A stretch of DNA of 64,000 bases, from assembly GCF_000165485.1 (NCBI RefSeq), contig NC_014623.1, forward strand, positions 3,243,501 through 3,307,500, in the 5' to 3' direction. The notes beneath the pieces were generated by a model, which made no database searches, was not told the origin of the DNA, and worked only from the letters and a program-made list of their open reading frames with translations. Source of the stretch: Stigmatella aurantiaca DW4/3-1 (GTDB lineage Bacteria > Myxococcota > Myxococcia > Myxococcales > Myxococcaceae). This document shows positions 8,306-17,775 of this stretch, piece after piece. Position numbers and translations under genes: made by a program. Numbering within the stretch: position 1 is the stretch's first letter; every line of letters begins with the position of its first letter.

Positions 8306-9209
8306 CGCTCGTGATGAGGCGGGCCAGTAGCGGCAGTCGGTCCTGCGTTTCGCGGGCTATGGCTGACCTCGCGTTGCTCTCGCTAGCCTCCTTGTTGCCG
8401 CTGCCCCAGACCGTTCGGCGTAGCCGCAGGTGATGCGGTTCAGCAGCCTGCTATTCGGCCATGGATGTTGCCCTTCACGTGCTGCGAGAACAGCGATAGC
8501 GGCAGTCGCTGCTTCGCTCGAAAACGGCACGGAGGCTCGTGCCGTTCTGCCCACCTCTGAGGGCGCGAGGTTTCTCGGTGGAGGCCCTTCCTCCGGGGCG
8601 CCTGGCGCGGGGCTCCTTGGGCCTGAGCCGCGTTGGATGCGCTGCGCGCCAGTGGGCAGCCGCAGCTCCACGGCGTCGCGCGAGGGGCAGGCTCTTTGCC
8701 GAGTCGCGGCACTCTCGGAGGATTTTGGAGCGCTCTGGACTAGAGTCCCGGCCACCTGGCGCGGCGACCGAGCCCCTTCGTGAAGCGTCGGCGGAGGCGG
8801 CTGATCCGAGGCTGCCGAAGGCGTCTTCACTTCTGGTGTTGGTTTTGAGGGGCCCCGCTGGCCTTGCGGTGCGCCCTCCGGGACCAGAAAAGCAGGCCAG
8901 AGACGCAACCGAAAACCAGAGAGAGACGCCCTCCCAGAAACCTCAGAGCGGAAAGAGCGGGGCTCCAGGGGAATGTTGTTAACCGCCTCCCCAACAGTTA
9001 ACAGCACTTGTTAACCACTCTCTGCCTCTCTCTCCCCAAATCGGGTGAAAGAGCGCTCCAGAGAGCCCAGTTGGTGGCTGAGGCGAGGGGGCGTCTCGCT
9101 CTGCGGGGTGGAGCGCCGAGAGCGCCCTCTTCAACACCGCGAGCCAAAACCCCTTGGGATTCAGCGGCTTAAGCACGAAGGCCCTGCGATATCATCGCGA
9201 GGCCCTTGT
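8306..9209. other. Long region without a convincing gene
   Basis: About 0.9 kb between the 7595-8305 gene and the tRNA-Asn terminator. Open frames exist on both strands (for example 8357-9007 minus and 8539-8982 plus), but their translations are Arg/Pro/Ala/Gly-rich, without secondary-structure rhythm, start signals or recognisable motifs. A cluster of GTTAAC sites lies near the right end. It may be remnant DNA at the edge of an integrated element. Confidence 0.4.
8976..9017. repeat. Three GTTAAC palindromes in 38 bp
   Basis: GTTAAC occurs at 8978-8983, 8997-9002 and 9010-9015, in extended contexts TTGTTAACC, CAGTTAACA and TTGTTAACC. In DNA of this GC content the hexamer is rare, so three copies in under 40 bp stand out. 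They could be an operator or remnants of an integration site. Confidence 0.35.
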
Positions 9210-9210
9210 T

Positions 9211-9245
9211 AAACAAAAAGGGCCCTACCAGTTGGTAGGGCCCTT
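9211..9245 (-). terminator. Intrinsic terminator of tRNA-Asn
   Basis: A 13-bp perfect inverted repeat (9218-9230 with 9233-9245) forms a hairpin. Read on the minus strand it is followed by TTTTTGTTT. It lies just beyond the 3' end of the tRNA. Confidence 0.85.
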
Positions 9246-9252
9246 CGTTCAG

Positions 9253-9325
9253 CTCCCCGACGTGGACTCGAACCACGGACATGGTGATTAACAGTCACCC
9301 GCTCTACCAGCTGAGCTATCGGGGA
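9253..9325 (-). tRNA. tRNA-Asn (anticodon GTT)
   Basis: 73 nt. The acceptor arms TCCCCGA and TCGGGGA pair perfectly; the D-arm reads AGCTCAGCTGGTAGAGC, the anticodon loop CTGTTAA and the T-arm GGTTCGAGTCC. CCA is not encoded. The gene is oriented towards the accessory region, a common integration target orientation, and has its own strong terminator. Confidence 0.95.
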
Positions 9326-9421
9326 ATATGTCCACCGCCGCGACCCAGGCCGCTGCGGCGAGGTGCTTTCTAGAAAACGGAGCCTGCTCTGTCAACAGTC
9401 CCCTTCGATCCTTTCGCACGC

Positions 9422-10651
9422 TTGCACCTTCAGCCCTGGTCCGCCCTGGCCGGGATCGCCCCCCTGACCGGGGACGTCCTCGACCGCATCCTCTCGGGGA
9501 CCCCCGCAGAGCGCGTTCTCGACCGTGCGCTGCGAGAGCACCGGGCCCTCTCCCGGGAGCAACGCCGGGCGCTCAAGGAGGCCGCCTTCAATGTCGGTCT
9601 GTGGCGGCGGCGGCTCGCCTTCCTCTTGGGGCGCCCGGAGTCCTCCGCCCCCTGGCTTCTCTATGCCTTCCTGCACGGCCTCGTGGGCATTCCCCCCCAC
9701 GAGGCGGCTGCTTGGTCCGGTGTGGATGCTCCAGTGGAACTGGTCCCGGACGCTCCTCCCTCGCTTGCCCTGAGGGCGTCCCTTCCGGATTGGCTCGCTC
9801 ACCACTTCGCCCATGAGTGGGGTCCAGAGGCGGAGGACTTCTGTGCCCACCTCAATGTTCCAGGTCCCATTACGCTCCGAGTCAATCGCCTTCGCATCTC
9901 GCGTGAAGACCTGGCGTCACGGCTGCGCTCCGAGGGGGTTCAGACCCGGCCAGGGCTCTGGAGCCCCTGGGCTCTCCACATCGAAGGGGAGCGGCCCAAC
10001 CTCTATGGCCTCAAAGCACTCCAGGAGGGGCTCTTCGAGGTCCAGGACGAGGGCAGTCAGCTATTGGGCCTGCTCGTGGAGGCGCGTCCCGGAGAGACGG
10101 TGCTCGATCTGTGCGCGGGGGCAGGGGGCAAGACGCTCCAATTGGGCGCCGCCATGGAGAATCAAGGCCCGCTCCTGGCCTACGACCCGGATGCCGGACG
10201 GCTCGACCGGCTTCTGCAACGGTGTTCCCGGGCCGGACTGTCCCAGGTTCAGGTGCTCCGCGCGCCCCCCGGGGGGCTGAGCGTGGACCGGGTGCTCGTG
10301 GATGCGCCCTGCTCCGAGTTGGGCTCGCTGCGCCGGGGGCCTGACCTGCGTTTCCTGAAGGCTCCAGCCGTCTTGGAGGAATTCGTTCCCCTCCAGCGGG
10401 AACTGTTGGCCCTGGCGGGGGCGCAGGTGCGTCCAGGTGGGCGGCTGGTCTATGCCACCTGCACGGTCAACCGTGCCGAGAATCAGGAGCGCGTCGCCGA
10501 GTTTCTGCGCCAGCGGCCGGACTTCCGGCTCACTCGGCCTGGGGCCGGGTGGCTTCCGGACGCGTGTCTCCAGGACGGGTTTTTCCTCTGCGCCCCCCAC
10601 CGGCAGGGCACGGATGCGTTCTTCGCGGCCGTCCTGGAGCGCTCGGGGTAG
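9422..10651 (+). CDS. rsmB: 16S rRNA m5C methyltransferase (RsmB/NOP family)
   Basis: 409 residues from a TTG start at 9422, 96 bp from the divergent tRNA-Asn. The N-terminal ~140 residues are a helical NusB-like domain (ILSGTPAERVLDRALREH...). The C-terminal SAM-dependent Rossmann domain has LDLCAGAGGKT at 228-238, DAPCSELGSLRRGPD with Cys297, and YATCTVNRAENQ with the catalytic Cys347. Both cysteines of the RsmB mechanism are therefore present. It methylates a cytosine of 16S rRNA (C967 in E. coli). Length fits the family (about 430). The start is uncertain because no ATG is available and the Shine-Dalgarno signal is weak. Confidence 0.85.
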   Translation: MHLQPWSALAGIAPLTGDVLDRILSGTPAERVLDRALREHRALSREQRRALKEAAFNVGLWRRRLAFLLGRPESSAPWLLYAFLHGLVGIPPHEAAAWSGVDAPVELVPDAPPSLALRASLPDWLAHHFAHEWGPEAEDFCAHLNVPGPITLRVNRLRISREDLASRLRSEGVQTRPGLWSPWALHIEGERPNLYGLKALQEGLFEVQDEGSQLLGLLVEARPGETVLDLCAGAGGKTLQLGAAMENQGPLLAYDPDAGRLDRLLQRCSRAGLSQVQVLRAPPGGLSVDRVLVDAPCSELGSLRRGPDLRFLKAPAVLEEFVPLQRELLALAGAQVRPGGRLVYATCTVNRAENQERVAEFLRQRPDFRLTRPGAGWLPDACLQDGFFLCAPHRQGTDAFFAAVLERSG

Positions 10652-10723
10652 GAGAGGGCGGGGTTCTGGACGCTTGCTTTCCCGGTGCTCTTGAAGACCC
10701 GTGCCCCCTTCGTGCCGGGTGCT

Positions 10724-11635
10724 ATGAAGGCGCCCGTGCGTTGGCAGAAGCCGCTTCCCCTTCGTCCTCGAGACACCGTTCACGTTGTTGCCCCCGCGGG
10801 TCCCTTCGACAAGGCCGGGTTCGAAGCGGGTCTGGCCATCATCGGGCAGCGCTATTCGCCCGTGTATGGTCCTGACCTCTTCTCGTCCCACCGGTACCTC
10901 GCGGGCCAGGACTCACGGCGCCGGGAAGAGCTCTCCCGGGTCTTGAGGGATCCCCAGGGCCGCGCGATCTTCGCCGCCCGGGGAGGCTACGGGAGCATGC
11001 GCCTGTTGCCGGGGCTCCCCCTCGCGGAGGCCGGTCCCTCGGCCCTCGTTGGCTTCTCGGACATCACCGCGTTGCACCTCGCCCTTCAGGCGAAGGGCTG
11101 GGTCTCCCTGCACGGCCCCGTGCTGACCCAGCTGGGCAAGCAGCCTCCCGAGGTTCACGAGCGCCTCTTTCAACTCCTGGAGTCCCCCGCGCCCGCCCCC
11201 CCCCTCTCTGGGACGGACACCTATGTGGCGGGGACCGCCGAAGGCCCACTGCTGGGGGGCAACCTCGCCGTTCTGACCTGCTTGGTGGGGACACCGTACC
11301 TGCCCTCGTTCGAGGGGGCCGTGCTCCTGCTCGAGGATGTCGGCGAGCGCCCCTACCGGTTGGATCGCATGTGGACCCAACTGCGGCTGGCGGGGCTCTT
11401 CCAGCAGGTGCGGGGCATCGTCCTGGGCGACTTCACCGCGTGCGAGGAGAAGGGCGCGGAGTACACCAGCGCGGAGGTGCTGCGCTCGCTCGCCCAGGAG
11501 GAAGGGCTGCCCTGCGCGGCGGGTTTCCCCATTGGCCATGGGGCGCTGAACTTTCCTGTCCCCCTGGGCGTCACCGTCCGCTTGGAGGCAGACAAGGCCC
11601 AGCTCTCCTTCCTGGAAGGGGCGGTGCGCGAATGA
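10724..11635 (+). CDS. ldcA: LD-carboxypeptidase (peptidase S66)
   Basis: 303 residues from the ATG at 10724, which puts the conserved LRPRDTVHVVAPAGP 13 residues from the N-terminus; a GTG at 10685 is in frame. Family landmarks: FAARGGYGSMRLL, then LVGFSDITALH with the nucleophile Ser112, EDVGERPYRLDRM, and GFPIGHG near the end with the catalytic His. It removes the terminal D-Ala from murein tetrapeptides in the cytoplasm, giving tripeptides for recycling. Its stop overlaps the start of the next gene (ATGA), and mpl, which uses its product, follows one gene later. Confidence 0.85.
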   Translation: MKAPVRWQKPLPLRPRDTVHVVAPAGPFDKAGFEAGLAIIGQRYSPVYGPDLFSSHRYLAGQDSRRREELSRVLRDPQGRAIFAARGGYGSMRLLPGLPLAEAGPSALVGFSDITALHLALQAKGWVSLHGPVLTQLGKQPPEVHERLFQLLESPAPAPPLSGTDTYVAGTAEGPLLGGNLAVLTCLVGTPYLPSFEGAVLLLEDVGERPYRLDRMWTQLRLAGLFQQVRGIVLGDFTACEEKGAEYTSAEVLRSLAQEEGLPCAAGFPIGHGALNFPVPLGVTVRLEADKAQLSFLEGAVRE

Positions 11636-12810
11636 GTGTCATCGGTGGCCTCCAGTCCGTCCTCGAAGAGGCCGTGGAGCTCAAGGTCTTCCCGGCCGCT
11701 CAGGCCGTCGTGCTCCACCGCGGCGTCCAGGTGTTTGGAGGCGTGGCCGGCGCAGCCACGGGCGACACGCGGTTTGACCTGGCCTCGCTCACCAAGGTGC
11801 TCTGCACGGCCCCGCTCTTCCTGCGCCTCTGGACGGACGGCAAGCTGGGCCCGGAGACGCGGGTGGAGCGTTTCTTTCCCGGCTCGCCCGTCGGGGAGGC
11901 CGGAGCCACCGTGGCCGACCTGCTGTACCACCGCTCGGGGCTTCCTCCCTTTGTGCCCTTCTTCGCCCAGGCGCTCACCTCGACCCCAGAGCTGCTCGAT
12001 CCGGCCTGCCCCCCGTCGGTCCGGGCCCGGGCGCGCGAGGCGCTCGTCCAGGCCGCCGCGAGCACCCCGCTCGCCGCCCCCTGCCGTACCCGGACCGCCT
12101 ACAGCGACGTGGGGTTCATCCTCCTGGGGGAGATCCTCTCCCGCGCGGCCGGAGCTCCGCTGGAGATTCTCTTTCTCCGTCATATCGCTGAGCCGCTGGG
12201 GCTCGGGACGCGCTTCCACCGCCTCTCGGAGTTGCCCACGGACGGCAAGACCGCTCCCACCGGCGCCACCCGTCCCCGGGAGCCCGCTCCCGGTCAGGAG
12301 GGCTTGTGGGCAGACGTGCCGAGCCGGGCCAGCCCTCCCGGCGAGGTGGACGACGACAATGCCTGGGTGATGGACGGTGTGAGCGGGCACGCGGGGCTCT
12401 TTGGCACCGCGGTGGACGTGGCCCGCTTCGGGCAAGCGGTGCTGGAGGGGTGCGCGGGCAATGCCACCCTCGCGCCCGGGCCCCTGTGGCACCGCGCGCT
12501 CGCCACGGATCCGCTCGTGCCCGGCAGCACGCGGTCCATGGGCTTCGACTCCCCCTCGTTGGAGCACTCCAGCGCGGGCCACTTCATTGGCAACACCCCG
12601 CCAGGCGCCGTGGGGCACCTGGGCTTCACCGGGACCAGCCTCTGGGTGGACCTGCGCCGTGCCCTGGTGGTGGCGCTCGTCACCAACCGGGTGGCCCATG
12701 GGCGCCAGGAGACCCGTATCCGCGACTTCCGCCCCGTCTTCCACGACCTGGTGATAGAGGCGTTGGGCCTCGAGAGACTCGACGAACCGAAGCAAGGGAA
12801 TCATGGCTGA
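11632..12810 (+). CDS. Beta-lactamase-family serine hydrolase (class C-like)
   Basis: 392 residues from the ATG at 11632, overlapping the ldcA stop. The catalytic SxxK is Ser52-Leu-Thr-Lys55 (FDLASLTKVLC), the second motif is Tyr157-Ser-Asp (YSDVGFILLGE), and HLGFTGTSLWVDL near the C-terminus matches the third, KTG-like strand (here FTGT). This is the EstB/AmpC-type fold used by esterases, DD-peptidases and aminohydrolases. There is no signal peptide, so it is cytoplasmic. Sitting between ldcA and mpl with overlaps on both sides, it may act on muropeptides, but its substrate is inference. Confidence 0.75.
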   Translation: MSVIGGLQSVLEEAVELKVFPAAQAVVLHRGVQVFGGVAGAATGDTRFDLASLTKVLCTAPLFLRLWTDGKLGPETRVERFFPGSPVGEAGATVADLLYHRSGLPPFVPFFAQALTSTPELLDPACPPSVRARAREALVQAAASTPLAAPCRTRTAYSDVGFILLGEILSRAAGAPLEILFLRHIAEPLGLGTRFHRLSELPTDGKTAPTGATRPREPAPGQEGLWADVPSRASPPGEVDDDNAWVMDGVSGHAGLFGTAVDVARFGQAVLEGCAGNATLAPGPLWHRALATDPLVPGSTRSMGFDSPSLEHSSAGHFIGNTPPGAVGHLGFTGTSLWVDLRRALVVALVTNRVAHGRQETRIRDFRPVFHDLVIEALGLERLDEPKQGNHG

Positions 12811-14269
12811 CGACAACGGAAACGTTCTGGAGACCCTCGCGCCGGGGGCCGTGCGCCGCATCCACCTGCTGGGCGTGGCGGGCACGGGCATGGGCTCCTT
12901 CGCGGGCATGCTCAAGGCGGCGGGCTACGAGGTGACCGGGAGCGACGAGAACGTCTATCCCCCCATGAGCGACATGCTCAAGGCGTGGGGCATTCCCGTC
13001 GTCACCCCCTATCGCCCGGAAAACCTGGATGCGGCCAAGCCCGACCTCGCCATCATCGGCAACGTCATCCGCCGGGTGAACCCCGAGGCCACCGAGGTGC
13101 GGGCCCGCCGCCTGCCGCAGATGAGCTTCCCCGCGGCGCTCGGTGCCCTCTTCCTCAAGCAGTCCCACTCGGTGGTGGTGGCCGGGACCCACGGCAAGAC
13201 GACCACCTCCTCGCTGATGGCCCACGTGCTGGTGGACGCGGGAAAGGATCCGTCCTTCCTGGTGGGCGGTGTCACCCAGAACTACGCGGGCAACTACCGC
13301 GTGGGCAAGGGGCCGCACTTCGTCGTGGAGGGGGATGAGTACGACACGGCCTACTGGGACAAGGGTTCCAAGTTCCTGCACTACCAGCCTCGCACCGCCA
13401 TCCTGACCAGCGTGGAGTTTGACCACGCGGACATCTTCCGGGACCTGCCGCACTACGAGGCCACCTTCGAGAAGTTCGTCCGGCTCATTCCTCCAGAGGG
13501 GCAACTCGTGGTGTGCGCCGCGTACCCGAACGCGCTGCGCATCGCGGGCGGCACGCGGGCCCGGGTGGTCACCTATGTGGCCCGGGAAGGCGCGCAGGCG
13601 GATTACACCCCCCGGAAGGTCTCCTTCGGCGCCGAGGGCGCCCGCTTCGAGGTGGTGGAGCGGGGCACGGTGCTGGGCACGGCGCGGATGGAGCTCACGG
13701 GCCTCCACAACGTGGAGAACGCGCTGAGCGTCATCGCCGCGGCGCGGGGGCTGGGGCTCTCGTTCGAGGAGATTGCCCGGGGGCTCTCCAGCTTCCGCGG
13801 GGTGAAGCGCCGCCAGGAGGTGCGCGGTGAGCCCGGCGGCATCCTGGTCGTGGACGACTTCGCGCACCATCCCACCGCCGTCCGGGAGACGATCGCCGCC
13901 ATCCGCCAGCGCTACCCCGAGCGGCGGCTGTGGGCCCTCTTCGAGCCGCGCTCCAACACCAGCCGCCGCAACATCCACCAGGAGGACTATGCCCACGCCT
14001 TCACCGGCGCGGCCCGGGCCAGCCTCAAGGTGCCCGAGCGCCATGACAAGGTGCCCACCCACGAGGAGCTGGACGTGCCCCGGCTCTGCGAGGCGTTGAA
14101 GGCACAGGGCATCCAGGCGGACCATGCCTCCGACGTGCCGTCACTCCTGGAGCGCGTGACCCGTGAGGCCCTCCGGGGCGACGTGCTGCTGGTGATGAGC
14201 AATGGCGCCTTTGGAGGATTCATCGACAAGGTGCTCGCGGCGCTTCAGGCGCGGGGCGGAGAGGGTTAG
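12803..14269 (+). CDS. mpl: UDP-N-acetylmuramate:L-Ala-gamma-D-Glu-meso-DAP ligase
   Basis: 488 residues, overlapping the previous gene by 8 bp. The N-terminal Rossmann segment IHLLGVAGTGMGSFAGML and the SDENVYPPMSDMLKAWGI block are diagnostic of Mpl rather than MurC. The ATP-binding loop GTHGKTT is at 128-134, followed by the conserved VEGDEYDTAYWDKGSKFLHY and a C-terminal VVDDFAHHPTAV/EPRSNTSRR. Mpl joins recycled tripeptide to UDP-MurNAc. The link with ldcA, which makes that tripeptide, supports the assignment. Confidence 0.92.
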   Translation: MADDNGNVLETLAPGAVRRIHLLGVAGTGMGSFAGMLKAAGYEVTGSDENVYPPMSDMLKAWGIPVVTPYRPENLDAAKPDLAIIGNVIRRVNPEATEVRARRLPQMSFPAALGALFLKQSHSVVVAGTHGKTTTSSLMAHVLVDAGKDPSFLVGGVTQNYAGNYRVGKGPHFVVEGDEYDTAYWDKGSKFLHYQPRTAILTSVEFDHADIFRDLPHYEATFEKFVRLIPPEGQLVVCAAYPNALRIAGGTRARVVTYVAREGAQADYTPRKVSFGAEGARFEVVERGTVLGTARMELTGLHNVENALSVIAAARGLGLSFEEIARGLSSFRGVKRRQEVRGEPGGILVVDDFAHHPTAVRETIAAIRQRYPERRLWALFEPRSNTSRRNIHQEDYAHAFTGAARASLKVPERHDKVPTHEELDVPRLCEALKAQGIQADHASDVPSLLERVTREALRGDVLLVMSNGAFGGFIDKVLAALQARGGEG

Positions 14270-14271
14270 CC

Positions 14272-14832
14272 ATGCGCTCGGTTCTCGGAGCTTCGGTCGT
14301 CCTGGCGCTGGCGGGGTGTGCGCGAAACCCCGCCCTTCCGCCGCTCGTCGAGGATGGACAGACCCAGCGGGCAGCACTCACCGGCACGAGCACGTCCAAA
14401 GAGGGGCCGCTGCACTTCGAGGTGAAGCGCTACCCGGGCGGGGAGCCCTACAGCGTGGCCAGCGACCGGGGCAGCGTGGTGCTGCTGGATGTGTGGGCCA
14501 CGTGGTGCGAGCCATGCCGGGATTCCCTGCCGCTCTACGAGCAGATCGCCAAGGAATATGGCCCGAGAGGCCTCAAGGTGTATGCGCTGAACGTGGATGA
14601 GGACGAGCGCGCCATTCCCGCCTTCCTGGCGGAGACGAAGGTGGCGCTTCCCATTCTCGTGGACGTCAACGCGGCGGTGGCGGAGAAGACGCTGAAGGTG
14701 CGGATGATGCCCTCCACGTTCCTGGTGGACCGCCAGGGGGTGGTGCGCTTCGTTCATGAGGGCTTCGCGGAGGAGTTCCTCCAGAAGTACCAGACGGAAA
14801 TCGAACAGCTCCTCGCCGAGCGAGGGGAGTGA
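14272..14832 (+). CDS. Thioredoxin-fold lipoprotein (TlpA/ResA-like)
   Basis: 186 residues, starting 2 bp after mpl. A lipobox LALAGC places the acylated Cys at position 16. The thioredoxin-fold domain has VVLLDVWATWCEPCRDSLP, with the redox pair Cys79/Cys82, and the cis-Pro segment MMPSTFLVDRQG. It should sit on the periplasmic face of a membrane and reduce or transfer disulfides, or serve in cytochrome c maturation. The partner is not evident from context. Confidence 0.85.
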   Translation: MRSVLGASVVLALAGCARNPALPPLVEDGQTQRAALTGTSTSKEGPLHFEVKRYPGGEPYSVASDRGSVVLLDVWATWCEPCRDSLPLYEQIAKEYGPRGLKVYALNVDEDERAIPAFLAETKVALPILVDVNAAVAEKTLKVRMMPSTFLVDRQGVVRFVHEGFAEEFLQKYQTEIEQLLAERGE

Positions 14833-14848
14833 GGGAGAGGAACAGGCC

Positions 14849-15667
14849 ATGGAGCAGGAGACGCCCGCGGCGCTGCGCCGCATCGCCGAAGAGGCTGCCC
14901 GGCTCGGGGGCCGGATCCTCGCCGAGCGCTTTCTGGGAGAGCGCATCATCGAGCTCAAGGGCAGCACCTCGAACCTGGTGACCGACGCGGACAAGGCCTC
15001 CGAGGAAGCGCTGCTCGCGTTCCTGCGCGCGCGCTATCCGCGCCACGCCATCCTGGCCGAGGAGAGCGGCGTCTCCCAGGGCACGGGCCTTCGGTGGCTC
15101 ATCGATCCGCTGGATGGGACGACGAACTACGCGCACCGCGTCCCGCATTTCTGCGTCAGCCTGGCCGTGGAGGGGCCGCAGGGGGTGCTGGCTGGGGTGG
15201 TGTACGACCCGATGCTGGATGAGCTCTTCTCGGCGGCCCGGGGCGAGGGGGCCACGCTCAACGGACGGCCCTTGAGGGCCAGTGAGACGACGGAGATGGA
15301 GCGGGCCCTGCTGTGCACGGGGTTTCCCTATGACGTGCGCGAGCGGCCCGAAGGCCCCGTGGGCCTCTTCAGCCGCATCGTCCGCCGCGCTCAGGGCATC
15401 CGCCGCACGGGGAGCGCCGCGTTGGACCTCGCCTATGTGGCGGCCGGGCGCTTCGACGGCTTCTTCGAGTTTGGCCTCAAGCCCTGGGACATTGGCGCGG
15501 GGTCGCTGCTGGTGCAGGAGGCGGGCGGGCGGATGGCGCAGATCGACGGCCTCCCCTTCGATGTGATGCGCGGAGATGTGCTGGCCAGTGCGCCCGGGTT
15601 GGCGGTCGAGCTCCAGGAGGAGTGCCTTCTGTTCCTCCAGGAGTTGGGCCGGGTGCCTCGTGCCTAG
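14849..15667 (+). CDS. suhB: Inositol monophosphatase family protein
   Basis: 272 residues from the ATG at 14849, preceded by GGGAGAGGAAC. The metal-site signatures are complete: AILAEESG (Glu71/Glu72), [11 protein letters not shown] (Asp86 and Asp89 with the following GTT) and the C-terminal [15 protein letters not shown]. It is a Mg2+- and Li+-sensitive sugar-phosphate phosphatase; in bacteria SuhB also assists rRNA antitermination. The suhB symbol is by family only. Its 3' end overlaps that of the convergent Wza-like gene by 4 bp. Confidence 0.85.
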   Translation: MEQETPAALRRIAEEAARLGGRILAERFLGERIIELKGSTSNLVTDADKASEEALLAFLRARYPRHAILAEESGVSQGTGLRWLIDPLDGTTNYAHRVPHFCVSLAVEGPQGVLAGVVYDPMLDELFSAARGEGATLNGRPLRASETTEMERALLCTGFPYDVRERPEGPVGLFSRIVRRAQGIRRTGSAALDLAYVAAGRFDGFFEFGLKPWDIGAGSLLVQEAGGRMAQIDGLPFDVMRGDVLASAPGLAVELQEECLLFLQELGRVPRA

Positions 15668-16275
15668 AAGAAGCTCTCCGGGATGAAGATGATGTCGCCG
15701 GGTTGGAGCAGGAAGTTCTTCTCCCGGCCCACGCCGATGTCCTCCACCGGCACGCGGATCTTCCGCTCCTGCCCGTCCACCCGCCGCGTCACGTTGGTGC
15801 TGTTCTTCGCCGCCAGCTTGGTGAAGCCGCCCGCCAGGGTGATGGCCTGGATGATGGTCATCTCCCCGTCGTAGGGGAACGTGCCGGGCTTCTGGACCTC
15901 TCCGAAGACGAAGATCTTCTTGGAGTTGTACTCGCGGATGAGCACGGCCACCTGGGGATTGCGCAGGTAGCGGGCCAGGCATTCGCGCAGCACATCCGCG
16001 GCGGTGCTGGAGGTGCGCCCCTCCAGCGTCACTTTGCCGCACAGGGGATAGTCGATGGTGCCCTCGGGCGACACGCGCCAGATGCCCGAGTGGTCCGGCT
16101 CCTGGAAGACGCGCACTTCCACCACGTCTCCGGCGCCCAGGGTGTTGCTCGCGCTGGCGGCCCTGCGGGCCTCCTGCTCCGAGGGCAGCGGCAGGTTGGG
16201 CACGGGGGCCGCCGAGCGGCAGGCCAGCACCGTGGCAAGCACCAGGGACAGCAGGAGGGCAGGGCAGAGGCGCAT
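15664..16275 (-). CDS. wzaB: Short Wza-type polysaccharide export lipoprotein
   Basis: 203 residues. Lipobox LATVLAC (Cys19) gives an outer-membrane-directed lipoprotein. The Poly_export domain ([37 protein letters not shown]) is followed by one SLBB-like domain ([17 protein letters not shown]...ITLAGGF). It is much shorter than E. coli Wza and lacks the C-terminal helix that crosses the outer membrane; in Myxococcus such short Wza proteins work with a separate beta-barrel partner. The next gene upstream, 10 bp away, encodes just such a barrel. Synteny with mglBA suggests the biosurfactant-polysaccharide WzaB; that name is inference. Confidence 0.75.
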   Translation of the reverse strand: MRLCPALLLSLVLATVLACRSAAPVPNLPLPSEQEARRAASASNTLGAGDVVEVRVFQEPDHSGIWRVSPEGTIDYPLCGKVTLEGRTSSTAADVLRECLARYLRNPQVAVLIREYNSKKIFVFGEVQKPGTFPYDGEMTIIQAITLAGGFTKLAAKNSTNVTRRVDGQERKIRVPVEDIGVGREKNFLLQPGDIIFIPESFF

Positions 16276-16285
16276 CGGCGAACGC

Positions 16286-17551
16286 TCAGTACACCAGGGA
16301 CAGCCGAAGATATCCTTCGTTGCGCGTGTAGTTCAGGCCCGAGCCCTCCAGAGAGGAGGAGCGCGTGCTCAACAGATAGCCCACCGCCCCGAGCAGCCAG
16401 GGCTTGAACTGGTAATCGGCTCCCAGGTCCAGGCCCAGCATCGTGTCCGAGCGCGGATCCTCCACGTCGTAGAAGCCCAGCAGGTCCACCGACACGAGGC
16501 CGCGCAGCGTCAGCTTGCCCCCGAACAGCGTCCGGGCTTCGGCGAAGAGCCGGTCATCGCGGTACAGGCCGTAGGCGGCCACCGGGTCCAAGGTCCGGTA
16601 GTAGCCGGCCTTGAAGGTCATGGTGGGACTGAACAGGTAGGTGCCGTCGAGCTGGGCGATGAGGGTGTTGCCCCCGGACGTTCCAAAGTTGTGCCCCCAG
16701 CCCAGCTTCGCGGTGGCGCTGATCTTCGGGGAGACCAGGCCCGCAAGCCCCGCCGAGACGCGCAGCAGCAGGGCATTCGGTGAGGTGCCATGGAAGTAGC
16801 TGCGGTAGTCCAGGTCCGTGTCCAGCACCACCGCCGTCTTGGGGAGGAAGCGCCAACGCCCATCCAGTCCGGCGCGCAGGGTGCTGCTGTCGAAGTTGTC
16901 GACCTGGAGCGGGTCGCACACCTCTTCGATGCAGCCGATGGGAATGGAGCGCCCCACGGGCGAGAAGAACTCCACGGCCCAGGAGGCTTCGGGCGTCACC
17001 TCAAAGGCTCCCCCGCCCGGCTTGATGGGGACGCTGGTTCGCAGCTCGTTGAAGAGCGACAGCACGCCCGCCCCCAGCGCCACGTTGCGCGTCTGGTCCG
17101 TGCGCAGCAGTTGATCCGAGAGGATGAGCCCCACGGGGGCATTCGGGTTGAAGGTGGCCGTCAGGTCCGCCGCCCCTTCCAGGTGCGAGGCATACGTCGA
17201 TTGCTCGGTGAGCAGCCCCGTGTAGCGCACGTATTCCAGGTACGCCGAGGCATTGAGGGCCATCCGCGAGGAGGGGACCTCCATCCTCATTCCAGGCCGT
17301 ACCCGCAGCACCAACTCGCCCGAGAGGTTGTCCGAGACGTCATTCGGATCGGGCGTGGAGGGATCCAGGAAGTAGCCCACGCCGGAGTCGAGCCGCGTCT
17401 CCAGATCCAGGAAGGGATGCAACCGCCCGTCACCGACCTTGAAGCCGTTTCCCCCGGGGGCACCGCCAGGGATTTGGGCCGCCCCCGCGATGGGCCATAG
17501 CGTCGCCAGCAGCGCGAGCAGTGCCCCACGGATGTGTCCAGGCTGCATCAT
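16286..17551 (-). CDS. wzpB: Outer-membrane beta-barrel partner of the Wza-like protein
   Basis: 421 residues with a signal peptide ending near GAAQ. The body alternates polar and hydrophobic residues over many strands ([34 protein letters not shown]) and ends in a C-terminal aromatic strand RLSLVY, the usual barrel-assembly signal. It matches the pattern of the polysaccharide porins paired with truncated Wza in myxobacteria (Wzp proteins). It forms a two-gene unit with the downstream lipoprotein, separated from the next gene upstream by 224 bp that should hold a promoter. Role: secretion of a polysaccharide through the outer membrane (inference from pairing). Confidence 0.65.
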   Translation of the reverse strand: MMQPGHIRGALLALLATLWPIAGAAQIPGGAPGGNGFKVGDGRLHPFLDLETRLDSGVGYFLDPSTPDPNDVSDNLSGELVLRVRPGMRMEVPSSRMALNASAYLEYVRYTGLLTEQSTYASHLEGAADLTATFNPNAPVGLILSDQLLRTDQTRNVALGAGVLSLFNELRTSVPIKPGGGAFEVTPEASWAVEFFSPVGRSIPIGCIEEVCDPLQVDNFDSSTLRAGLDGRWRFLPKTAVVLDTDLDYRSYFHGTSPNALLLRVSAGLAGLVSPKISATAKLGWGHNFGTSGGNTLIAQLDGTYLFSPTMTFKAGYYRTLDPVAAYGLYRDDRLFAEARTLFGGKLTLRGLVSVDLLGFYDVEDPRSDTMLGLDLGADYQFKPWLLGAVGYLLSTRSSSLEGSGLNYTRNEGYLRLSLVY

Positions 17552-17775
17552 GGCTCGGACGAACGCTCCGGGAAACGATTCCCCATTCCTTTCCTGGCGA
17601 CGGACCTGCTCGCGTCATAACACGCAGCGTCGAGTGGCCCAGAAAATACTGCCCTCTGTGAAGCAGGGGACCGGCCATACCGTGGCGGCCCTGTCACACC
17701 TGGGACTGAGCTGATTGCAATTGTTAAGCGTGGCCGGATCCGCCACGCCCTGGGCACGCTTCGAGGCTCAGGGAC

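Noticed and set aside
8357-9007. Open frames on both strands in the 8.3-9.2 kb stretch
   Set aside because: Translations are Arg/Pro/Ala-rich and without motifs or start signals; treated as non-coding.
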